Shown here piece by piece: positions 21,518-31,540 of a DNA stretch of 64,000 nt. A program made the position numbers and the translations under genes. The notes under the pieces are model-generated. The model was not told the DNA's origin. It saw only the letters and a list, made by a program, of their open reading frames with translations, and did not search any database. Position 1 is the stretch's first letter. Every line of letters starts with the position of its first letter. The stretch spans positions 16,878,974 through 16,942,973 of the forward strand of contig NC_049982.1 of the NCBI RefSeq assembly GCF_000003815.2, written 5' to 3'. The DNA is from Branchiostoma floridae (lineage: Eukaryota > Chordata > Leptocardii > Amphioxiformes > Branchiostomatidae).

Positions 21518-21531
21518 GTCTGGCGCCAGAC
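21518..21531. promoter_or_regulatory. Palindromic SMAD element GTCTGGCGCCAGAC
   Basis: A perfect 14-bp palindrome joining two CAGAC/GTCT SMAD half-sites to a central GGCGCC, followed by CTGTCAGTCAAGAC. It lies about 515 bp upstream of the ATG of the third homeobox gene. It is the tightest of the three GTCTG/GGCGCC arrangements found upstream of the homeobox genes here. Confidence 0.6.
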
Positions 21532-21836
21532 CTGTCAGTCAAGACAACGCTGGAAGCCAAAGCCAAGGTGGGTGCAACTCCGTTTGTTTCTCCGCCCTGG
21601 CGCCCTTACAACAACAAAGGGCGGAGCGCTCGCGGGGGGTGGGGTGATCCTTGCATGTTCATAATGACCTTGATAAGTCGGCCTCTTTAAAGATGACGCC
21701 CCGTTGCCCGGGTGACAAAAGTTTTCGTTTGAAGTCCCATAATCGTTTGGAATGGATGAGGGTGACCGCAGGGAGGAGGGGCATTGTCTTAATCAGGTAA
21801 ACTGTTATGAAGCCCGACATTTAGCGCCCTGGTTCT

Positions 21837-21847
21837 AGATAAAAAAG
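21837..21847 (+). promoter_or_regulatory. Possible TATA-like element of homeobox copy C
   Basis: AGATAAAAAAGG about 200 bp upstream of the start codon. It is only a weak TATA match and no other core promoter motif was found, so the call is tentative. Confidence 0.25.
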
Positions 21848-22045
21848 GCAGCCGACTTCTTTGAACAACAATCATTTCGAATTTACGTGATAAAACAATT
21901 AGTCCAATTCTAAAACCACACGTATAGCTGCCAGGTTCCATTCAGACATTTGCCATCGTACAGAACGCATCTCCTATCTGATCTCAGTCAACGCCAGAAT
22001 ACTTTCTACTAAAATTCTGGGAGGTACTGTACACTAAGAGTCCAG

Positions 22046-24073
22046 ATGGCACGGAATCACCTCTTCTCTATCGAGAGGCTGGGCACAGAGTAGCCGGGTC
22101 CCGGAGAAGGAGGACACGGCTTGTGACCGCGAGGTGGCCCGTATAACCTCCTCCAGCTCGCCGGTTCAAGTTCGGCGCCACGTCCCCGTCTTGCCGCAGC
22201 CGACACAACCGTCCTACTACCAAAGGGTAAGCCCGCGTCGAACATATCTTCGAAACTGTGCTTAAATAACAGGTTGGAAAAGCAAGTCCACTTTTTGACA
22301 ATGAAAATTTACTTGTAGCCGATTTGCTTTCGTACTCGGTATGTTTACTTCCTTCCTAACTTTACATGATCTTATACATTGTATAATGGTTTCTTTTTAT
22401 CCATTACTTTTTATACAGACACGCGCGATGAAGAAGCCAAGTTCCCGCACACCGGTGACGACCAAAGAAAACTTCACTTCCCCGGTCATCTCGCCTGACT
22501 CCCGCCGGACAGGACAGACCATGTGCCGGGCAGTTCCCGCCGACTCCACGTCAGAACAAACGTCAGACGGAGACAACACCAGCGATATTGAAAATGGTAT
22601 GAAAATTATAGCTTTGATCATCCAAACTCTCCTTGGAACCATCGTGTATAGGTAGTAAGATACGCATCTTGTACATTATAACTGCCGTACATCAAGGACG
22701 TTATGTAAACTTGCGTACACGTATCATTGATTTTTATTCCCGTGAAAGTCGGGTTTGTCGTCAGTTAGTGTGTTTGTTTGTGTGTAGTCGTGTGTGTCAC
22801 AGGAAGAGGGCAAAGTAGTGGTATACTCAAAAGTAGGATGATGGTTTGGCTAGTCTATGTCCCTGTTGGCAAACCTCATTTGGTTTCGTTGATTTTCAGA
22901 ACGATACTCCCCGGACACCCCGGGTAGCGACTCCCCGGGCCCAGACCGTGTTCCCTCCCGGGAGAACAAGAAGCTGCGCACGGCGTTCTCCAGCCACCAG
23001 GTCCATGAGCTGGAGACTCGGTTCAGCACGCAGAAGTACCTGTCTGCCTCTGACAGGGAGGAGCTGGCCCATGCACTGGATCTCACAGACGCACAGGTAC
23101 GGTCCAACTCTGGTGACTCGTAAGTTTTTATCTATAGACAGTCTCTTCTTCGCAAGCTCCGAAGACAACTCTAATCTCCAAGCAGATCCTACAATGGCAT
23201 AAGATAGTACCAAACTGGCCAAGGAGTGTAGTCAGCCAAGAGGTGTACATTTGCCATGTAGCGAAACACACTCCTAAGTCGGCTTCACTCCTCTGCCAGC
23301 TTTTGATGCTATCTTGTGCTACCATAGGATCTGCTTGGTAGATTAGAGAACTCCACTTGCTGTCTATGTACACAATGACAACGGGAATAGAGTATTTGCC
23401 ACCGTCAGCACACGGATGACATTTATTAGAGCAATTTAAATTTGTACACGTTTTGTGCATAAAAACGTCCATCTTTCTAATCATAACATCATAAGTGTTA
23501 AATGGCGGTTTGCTACCGAGATAAACATGGAATGCAATAAAACTGCGATGACAAAGCAATGCTGAGACATCGGTAAAGCAAAGTCACTAATAGATGTGCT
23601 TCTGTCCTCCGCAGGTAAAGACGTGGTTCCAGAACCGCCGGATGAAGTGGAAGCGGCAGGTCCAGGACGCCGAGAGCGAGGCTCGACGGTTCGGCATGTT
23701 CGGTCCCCACCACCCTCACTTGGCGTTCTTCCCCTCCCTGGGCGTCACCCTAGCGGGACTGACCCCCAACATGCTCGGTCACAGCGGCCACAGTCTCCCA
23801 CCCGCGTCCGCCGTCCATCCCACCGGACCCGTGCATCACTATGGACAGGGATATCACCCTTACACGGTCCCCGTGCCTTCTCACCACCCCCCATCTGCAC
23901 CTGTACCCCAGACACATCATGTACCCGGACAGATGCTAACGTCAGGGTACCGTGGTCCACCCTACCACCCCTGGGGAGACCCCACACACCAGCCACCCGG
24001 GTGTGGGGCACCCGGCTCGCCCCAGGAACCACTGAGACACAACCCAGGACTTCTCAATGTAGGGGTGCACTGA
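22046..24073 (+). CDS. Vent-like homeobox gene (copy C), four exons, frame break in exon 1
   Basis: Exons 22046-22226, 22419-22596, 22900-23096 and 23615-24073, with donors AGG|GTAAGC, AATG|GTATGA and CAG|GTACGG, acceptors TTATACAG, GATTTTCAG and CCTCCGCAG, and consistent phases 0, 1 and 0. The homeodomain (about residues 142-201, NKKLRTAF to MKWKRQVQD) has Thr47, Gln50 and Asn51 and is split between residues 44 and 45, an intron position seen in many NKL genes and absent from copies A and B. The N-terminus [13 protein letters not shown] has an eh1-like repression motif. In the ATG frame a TAG comes at 22091, but the +1 frame from 22092 stays open to the donor and joins exon 2 in frame, so the assembly carries one extra base here. 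Without it the product would be about 337 aa. The C-terminus is rich in Pro and His. Vent is the best family guess; another NKL class such as Bar is possible. Confidence 0.83.
23172..23345. mobile_element. MITE with TAATCTCCAAGCAGATC ends, copy 2, in homeobox intron 3
   Basis: Close copy of 1604-1777 lying between homeodomain exons 3 and 4 of copy C. It has split an older repeat whose uninterrupted relative is at 20860-20965; the flanks AGACAACTC and AGAGAACTC are the duplicated target. Confidence 0.85.
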
Positions 24074-24411
24074 CATTACGATATTTGAACGCTTAGAACT
24101 GTAAAAGATCATAATGATTTTATCAAGAACTGTCGAGAAGGTTACTAGTATTGATTTTATGAAGATGTATATTTAGCCCTTTTCTCATGAGTTATTATGA
24201 CGAAAGCCAATAACTTTCTCTGTACATGTATATATGACGATAGCTTTCTCCATACATGTACTATATTAACTTGTTCTTACATGTACATCATCATACTAGT
24301 ACATGTACTAAGTTTAATGTTGATGACCTATGACGAAAGAAGCATTGTTTAATACTTGTACTAGTTTTCGACTGTCCGAGTTTTCGACAATCATATGCTA
24401 TGTTGGAATGT

Positions 24412-24478
24412 AATAAAAGAAAGAGATGTATTTTTATATAACGTTACATGTATATATGATGCATATCTGTAGAATAAA
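24412..24478 (+). terminator. Two poly(A) signals of homeobox copy C
   Basis: AATAAA at 24412-24417 and again at 24473-24478, about 340-400 nt after the stop codon at 24071-24073. The 3' UTR between is AT-rich with repeated TACATGTA. Confidence 0.6.
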
Positions 24479-24559
24479 TAGTGGTATCGACATATGCCTG
24501 GCTCTTGTGTGTTTTTAATCACAAGTTCTATCGTGCACGGGACGGGCACATATCTAGCA

Positions 24560-26000
24560 CATGGGTCTAATAAAGTTCAGGTAATAGGGCAGAAATGCTC
24601 ATCAAAATCGTAGAAAGATCATACAAAAACTGAAAAAGTACTCGTCCAGGCCGTTTCGATAAAAGATAGTAGTAAGTTTTATTGCAAATTCATGCTCGTG
24701 GGCTAATTGCAGGTAGCATACAAGATTCAAACAGTGTAAAATACAATATCACAGGTGTCTAGTCTAAAACTAGTGAGAGCTAACTCTAGATCCTGGGTTA
24801 TTGGGTTCGACTCCTTGTTTGAAGACAGTGGAAGACGAAAGATCCCACCTTTTCTATAGATGCCGATTGGCTCGTCTCAGGTAGGAGTATCAACTATCAT
24901 ATGGCAAGGTGTCGGGCCAGGTGTCGGGCTATCGGTACATCAAAATCGTCAAAAGAATATAGAAATAATAATCTACCAAAGCGTCAAAAGTAAATGGATT
25001 ACTGTCTGACTTCACACATCACTTAGGTGACGACTCACGCGTCCCGTGCTGACTCGCGACGGGGTGGGAAGTTATCAGATCCAAGTTTTCAGTAGCCTGG
25101 ATGCCACTGTTTCCTGGAACTACACAGGCAAGCTGAGTTAGATCCTGTACGATAGATATTTTATTGATGAGATCGGGTTGGGGGTTTGGAATTCAAGTGC
25201 ACCAGTTTACACTATATGGAAGCAGAATATTTCAAGTTCCTTTCTTCAAAAGTTCTTACTTTTGCAGCTCGGATCTGACTTTTAAATGCAGCACATTAGA
25301 CCACTCACGGAATTCAATAAACAAACTGTCTGGCATAGAATCTACTATTAATCCAAGATTAGCCAACTTTCCAGGGGCCAACACAAACCAACTCCTCGGC
25401 TCTGGGGACAACATACCCCCAAAGAGATTCTACAGCAGACAGGAGTTTAATAGACCCTGGTGGAGGATACACGATCTGGCATCCAGGTTACCACAAGACT
25501 GGGGCTTAAAAACTTCTCACAGGACTGCCAAGTCACGCTAATCCTATTCAAGGTCTTTTCACCCAAAGTACGATTCATTCGCAACACAGTAAGGGGAAGT
25601 TCAAGCGCTTTGCATTTATCTTGGATCGTTTCCGAGGTTATCCCTTTGGTCAGCCCTGTCACTCTAGGTCCAAAGCCCTTGATCCACTTCGTTTATGTTG
25701 ACAAAGACGAGCTAATCTCCGTCCACCATTCGCCGCTCTTAATTGGGATTAACCTAATCTCTTATCTGTAATTCGTGTGAAGGACCTCCAATTGACAGAA
25801 ATATGATTTCGGTAAATAGAATCAAATAGTGTAGATGAAGACCTTAGAAATGTTTATAAAGGACGGATATTAACTTTGTAACTACAGTACAGTTACTAGT
25901 AATACAAACAATCAACCAATGAGTGTGACTGGTTTATTTGCAACAGGTGCACACACATACCCTTGCAGCTTACCTGTCTTAATTAGGTTATGATGTAGAA
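24560..26000. other. Intergenic stretch, no feature seen
   Basis: After the copy C poly(A) signals both strands lack splice-consistent or conserved-looking frames. The 125-aa frame at 25164 has no recognisable domain. Confidence 0.6.
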
Positions 26001-26100
26001 AACATTCATACAATTCTAAAAAATAAGAACAGTGAGAAAAAGTAATAAAATGAAGTCATGTAGTAATTCTCTTTTCGGAGACGATTTCAGCCAGTGCATA

Positions 26101-26230
26101 TAGCCTCCATAGCAGGCTCTCTGGGCTGCTGGCAGTACAAGCGACCCAGTACAACAAGAAATGGCCAACAGAAGTGTTCGATGAGCCAAAAAAGACGAAC
26201 AAAGGCCCAGAGTGTCTGCTATGGAGGCTA
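26101..26230. mobile_element. MITE with TAGCCTCCATAGCAG ends
   Basis: TAGCCTCCATAGCAGGCTCT pairs with AGAGTGTCTGCTATGGAGGC + TA; CAGTGCA is repeated just outside both ends. The open frames here (for example 26094-26342) are by-products. Confidence 0.8.
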
Positions 26231-26932
26231 CAGTGCATCCCAAAAGTGTATTGACTACGGCATGATCCCACGGCCCATGATGTGCGCCACGGGACCGTCT
26301 GAAGCTCTCTCCAGGACCTCCCCTTATCTCATGTCTGGTTGATGATCCTTTACCCTGGACGCTTTCTACATCTGTGCTATTAATGAAATGAGATGTAAAC
26401 AAACAGCATTTCCAAATCCCATTTTACTCGGTGTCTGGTCCTGCCGACCACCCCTGTAGAATCCCATGTTATGTTTATTTAGATTTCTTTAATTAGTTAT
26501 TTTTACCGTTGACGGTAAACTGTAAACGGACAAACGAGCTGTTATTTCTGTGGTGTGCATGGGCCCTGTGTGGTAGACTTCTTTGCTTTATGCTGGTGCT
26601 GGCAAGAAGGGTAGTGCTCAGAAGACGATCTATAACTATTGACCTACTTCTGACACTGGCACCTACATCGTCTTCAATGCTTCGCTTATCCTCTTCATCT
26701 ATATCCAAGTTACGAATACTAAATCCGACACAGACTTTCGAAAATACTAGATACAAGCTTCATATCCCACCTGAGCATACATGGTATGTCAAGTTGATAG
26801 TCAAGTTACAATACCGTACAATGCCTATCACTTTAACTATGTTTCGCGCGTTCCGACAAAAATAAACAGCTTTAATTGATTCTTTTGTTTCCCGTCACAT
26901 TATCTATTACAGTCATAACTGAAGACCTTATG

Positions 26933-26996
26933 TGGTATACATAACAAAGCGGTTGTTTTGCTTGTGGGCGCCAGCGGGGCTGGTCAGTTTTGATAG
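26933..26996 (-). repeat. GGCGCC-SOX module, copy 14
   Basis: ATAACAAAG (SOX-like CTTTGTTAT on minus), 17-nt linker with TTGTTTTGCTTG, GGCGCC (26967-26972), AGCGGGGCTGGTCAG, TTTTGATAG. Confidence 0.75.
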
Positions 26997-27071
26997 CCAA
27001 ATGCTACATGTACCTATTTCCACGCCCAATAGCCAAATTCTGAAAAGTTTAAGTAATATCTACTTGTAATC

Positions 27072-27097
27072 AAGGAGGTTCTTCCTATAACCTCCTT
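27072..27097. mobile_element. AAGG...CCTT micro-foldback, 26 bp
   Basis: AAGGAGGTTCTTCC + TATAACCTCCTT; the flanks are only weakly alike. A solo AACCTCCTT arm lies at 27174. Confidence 0.6.
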
Positions 27098-27369
27098 GAT
27101 CTAATTCATGAACAAGAGGTACCGGTCTATGAAAACTGCGACACGTTGTAACGTTTTAAAATAAAGTTTTTAACCTCCTTGGTTAAACTACAAATTACTT
27201 ATCATCCTTGTGTTAGGGACTATTTCTTTTTAATCTATTTCATTAGCAAACCCACTTCTGTACGTTGCACCTTCATGTGAAAAGCCCCATCTTATGCTCG
27301 CGACATCCGCAAAGTGTTGTTTAGCGATGAGTTGTCGATATTTCCACCTATGCTCCAAGCAGATGCTTC

Positions 27370-27451
27370 ATTCATGACAATGACCGTGTCTGGGTCCATG
27401 GCGCCAGCGGGGCTAGCGTGTTTGTGTTTGATCATGACGTCATGTATTGTA
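27370..27451 (-). repeat. GGCGCC-SOX module, copy 15, with CRE
   Basis: TTCATGACAATG, 17-nt linker, GGCGCC (27400-27405), AGCGGGGCTAGCG, TGTTTGTGTTTGATC, ATGACGTCATG. The last full copy; no others follow in the remaining 36 kb. Confidence 0.8.
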
Positions 27452-27963
27452 TCCCGTGTGAGAAGAGGACAACCTATTTTTCCTACATACGCATCTACTG
27501 GAACTTTTGAGTACTACTACACTGAGATGTAAGTTTTGAGGAAATGCTTCGAAAACCGGCTTAGGCCGAAGGGATACTTGTACGTAAATCAAGACTAAAT
27601 AAAGATTGAAAAAAATCATCAAGTATCATCATGTGGGATACTAAATGTTTAGTATCATATAGGCTACCGCCAAACATCAAATCACTAGTATCTGGTCCAT
27701 CCAACTTTTTTTTAAAGGAGATTAAACTGTTTCTAAGAATACACCATTTGTTCTCAGATTATAATATTAGTTTCTTTGAACCATGCAATCTACGTCATTA
27801 TGTATTTCTTACTCTGAACCTGGAAGAGTAGCAATAGACACAATGAAAACTACATTTTCGCCGGATTTTGTTATGCCCTCGCTTTCCCCTCTTTTAGACT
27901 TGACAAGAACAGGGCCGGGTAACAACCATGGTCAACACCTATGGCCAATGACTTGCCCTAACC

Positions 27964-28062
27964 AAAGATGTTAAAAAATCCTTGCCCTGACCAAGGAGGT
28001 TAAAACTTTTTTAACCTCCTTGCCCTGACCAAGGCGCTTTTATCGTTGATAAAAAAATCCTT
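27964..28062. mobile_element. Three micro-foldbacks stacked at one 9-bp target
   Basis: Order: GCCCTAACC, 20-bp element (27964-27983), GCCCTGACC, 29-bp element AAGGAGGTT...AACCTCCTT (27993-28021), GCCCTGACC, 32-bp element (28031-28062), GCACTGACA. Four near-identical 9-mers separate three inserts, as expected from repeated insertion at the same target. Confidence 0.8.
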
Positions 28063-28071
28063 GCACTGACA

Positions 28072-30375
28072 GAAGCCGATAAGATGAGCTAGCTTTTTTT
28101 GGCAACGTCATGGAATGGGTGCGGGAGAGCCGGCAAGGAAACACACTCGTGAGCAGAGCAGGTGGAGATCACCCAAACGTGAAATCAGCATGGCAAAATC
28201 GATTATTAGAAAACATGTGATGATTTCACAGGGCAGATGGACTTTAAAGGGCACAAGGAGCGTGACAACGTAATATAGATCGCCGTATTGAAGTCTTAAG
28301 ATCTCTTAACACATTCTTCTCCACTTCCGCATAGGGTTCTCTCTGCTGAGAGCACTTATGTAATATTTTTATAGGCGTCTAGCAGCAAAATAGATACGTG
28401 AAATGATGCCCATTACACCAGACCAGTTGAAGCTCATTGATTCAGTCGTATGTACTGACAATTCTTCTTGTTGAAATGTCCCTCGTTCTATGGACAGGTA
28501 AAGACGAGTCCATCCAATTTCAGGCGGATTTCACGGCCGATAAGCAGCTGGACATTTAAACGAGTACATTTTGTGTAAACATATAGCTGGGGGGCATGTA
28601 CTTGTGTGGAGACACAGTGTAACAGTTAAACAGTGGGGCTCAAGCGCCACCAACTGAAGTCCTTTTGGCTTAGCGTTTAGCGGCGTTGGTTTTGGCGTTG
28701 GCCTCGAGTCCCAGGAGCCTTTTCTGCTGCTGATTTTCAATACAAGTCAGTCTTTTCAATACGAGCAGGTGGTGCAATAGGTGCAAATGTCCTTGTACTG
28801 ATCATCAAGGGTGTTCTAGTCTGTGAACACAAACTCTACTGTCCGGCGGATGTTGGGCAGGCTGCTATAAGCGAGATCTAATCAGGCTATGGACGTTCTT
28901 ATCTAAATACATGTGCATATATAACGCCCTTGTACCGATATACGTATCATAGGTCCTGAAAGTCCTTGATTGCACCACGGACTACGTCCTTGGTACTAGT
29001 AACGCCTTCACATGGCTAGATATGTACTTCTAACGTTACTGATTTACAAAGCTGTTACTTCTGAGGACGTAAAGGAAAGTTCAAACATGTCAAGACTGTC
29101 CTGACACTTTCATTGTTAGGAAGCTATCTACATACTCACCCGCAGTCGGTAGCGCCCAAAAGAGACACTTAACGACTGACTGAAGTACTGCAGTCGGATC
29201 TCGTTTAGTAGTATTCACTCAGTTGAGACGTTTTATCTCCATGATTCATGAAAAATGGAGATATTGGTTCGGGGGTGTCTGTGTGTCTAGGTGTGTGTTT
29301 GTAATTCCGGATATTTGTTGTGAACACAACAGAATATTTCATGGAGATACAAGGTCTCCGAACTTGTTTTTGGAGTTTCACATTACAAGTAATACTGGTA
29401 TCAGTTGCCCAGAAGGATAAATATGCTAGTCACTATACTATAAAAGCAAAACTCGTTTCTTTCAAACTTGATAACATCTTTGCTTTATTTGGTCATAGAA
29501 TATGGATAAACTCTGCTCAAATATTGTTTTCAAATTCAGTAAAATATCGCTAACTACAGAAACATCTGTACAAGTTACAACATTCCTGATCCATTTCTTC
29601 ACAAATATAAAACTTTCAATAACTCTCTGGAAAGGAAATATCATGCTTATAAACCCTGTTCTCATGGCAAACTCTTGAAGACACATCTGAGGTAAAAAGA
29701 GTTTTGGGGGTTATTTCAAATGTTATTTTAGAAAGTGGGTTCTGGACCAGGAATTGTTAGGTAGTCAATGTAATCCCCAAATGTCATGTTGGTAGGGTGA
29801 CAAACCATCTTCACCTCTCTCCAGAATATTCTTGAAAACCCATAAATATATGATATCCGTTGGAACTATGCCAAGTTCTTTAGAAGCTAACTTAAAAGGA
29901 TTGCCTCACGTCTTTATGAAGCCAGGAATTTGATAACCAGTGTATACATGTTGCAAAATGAAAATTCAAAATTAGCCAGAATATATTCATGCAAAAAAGA
30001 GTTTAGAAAAGTAGCTCTCGACTTATTAAGTCTAATAACAAATCAATTATTGAAAGCAAAGTAAAGCAATGAAATATACAAATTGCACACAAAGCAAAAT
30101 TTTAAAGTAACTACAAAATGTAGATTTAAGTTGACTGTTTAAAATGTTCACTCTCTTGTTCTCTAAAACCATTGCATCTTTGATAAAAAATATATAAAAA
30201 CTGTTTATAATGCATTGCAGCTGCTATCATACCTTGTAATCAAAGAAAAATGTATTTTGAAAAAGCACAAGCACTTATGCAAAGTTGCCACAATTATCCA
30301 TTGCTTCTCATCCAGTAACCATACATGAATATAACTGTAACTCAGGTATTTTGAACAATTCGACTCAAGTGACAC
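28072..30375. other. Intergenic stretch, low-complexity repeats only
   Basis: Contains a decayed repeat around 29230-29400 (ATGGAGATATTGGTTCGGGG, then TGTCTGTGTGTC), AT-rich sequence and solo hairpin arms near 28925-28990. No gene is supported. Confidence 0.6.
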
Positions 30376-30384
30376 AGTTTGACT

Positions 30385-30496
30385 TAACCTCCAGGCAGAT
30401 CTACCAGTGGCATAAAGAGTTTAGCTGGCCAAAGAGTGTTCTGAGCCACCCCTTGGCCAAGTAAACTTGGCCACTGGTAGATCTGCCTGGAGATTA
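30385..30496. mobile_element. MITE with CTCCAGGCAGATC ends, perfect 9-bp TSD
   Basis: Ends TAACCTCCAGGCAGATCTAC and GTAGATCTGCCTGGAGATTA, flanked by AGTTTGACT on both sides (30376-30384, 30497-30505). Distant relative of the copies at 1604 and 23172, and confirms a 9-bp duplication for the family. Confidence 0.85.
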
Positions 30497-31191
30497 AGTT
30501 TGACTGTTTACTCATTTCATTTTTTGTAGAGTGCATGCTCTAAATTCAGTTTTGCAAGTCATTGTCTTATAAATGTATATGAAAAGTATCTTCATCAGCT
30601 CACTTGAAGAGTAAAGTTGGTTTGGCCATAAATATATGGGACAATTACCATAGCAGCATTACCGGCACCAATCTCTTTAGACACTAGCACCAAACTTTCT
30701 TAGGTCACCTCTACAGTGACCCATGTGCATGCCTAAAACATCTGACCTGTCCTTTGTTAAGTCCTATGACACTGTACACACCTGTATGTTCAGAACAGGT
30801 TCCACTGTATACCACTCATCGATCTGACTTCAAGCTGAAACAAAAAGTAAAACTAAACCTCAAAACTTTCAAAATAAAGTTTGACAAGAACAAGCAGGTT
30901 GTGCATATTACACATTGTAGCAAAAGAACAAAACAAAAAATACACAGATTGATGTAAATATTTTGTGTAGTATCCAGTTAGCATGCCAAGTAATCCCCTA
31001 CTACCAAGCTGGACGCAGTCATTTGAAACGTTTCCAAGTGTTGAATCCATAAAATAGTGCATCATAATGATAAGGCATCCTTGTGGACCGCCAGAGCTAC
31101 ACACAATTCAACATGCAGGTGAACCCTTAACTGGTCCTCTGGGAAGAACGGCCAATGGCCAACAGGGCATCACCAGTATAAATAAAGGTTT

Positions 31192-31229
31192 CATTCATTC
31201 ATTCATTCATTCATTCATTCATTCATTCA
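31192..31229. repeat. (ATTC)n microsatellite
   Basis: About nine to ten ATTC units after ATAAATAAAGGTTTC, which resembles the tail of an old retroelement. Confidence 0.9.
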
Positions 31230-31540
31230 ACCATTAGTAGTTGAAAGACTTTTGATGGTGAAAGTTTCTCATAAATTTCTTATCTAACAACACTCATCAT
31301 CATCAACATTGCAACTATATGTATATCCTACTGTGTTTCTAAGGGGACATCCATGCATCCAATGAGTACCGGGACATTGATGCCTTTGATAGCACAAAAA
31401 AGATCATTAGTGATGCATGAAAATCATTGAGTTACTGTAGCAGCAGTGGCATCAGCAGGCTTGATAATGAAAATTGATAATCATCCATCACACATCATGC
31501 AGGTGTTACTGGTACTCCCTGCGCCTCCTAGCAGAATGAC

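Noticed and set aside
22057-22301. Minus-strand frames of 62 and 77 aa
   Set aside because: Antisense to exon 1 of the third homeobox gene, whose plus frame splices consistently.
26016-26402. Short proteins on both strands near 26.1-26.4 kb
   Set aside because: The region is a MITE with TAGCCTCCATAGCAG ends and a flanking CAGTGCA repeat.
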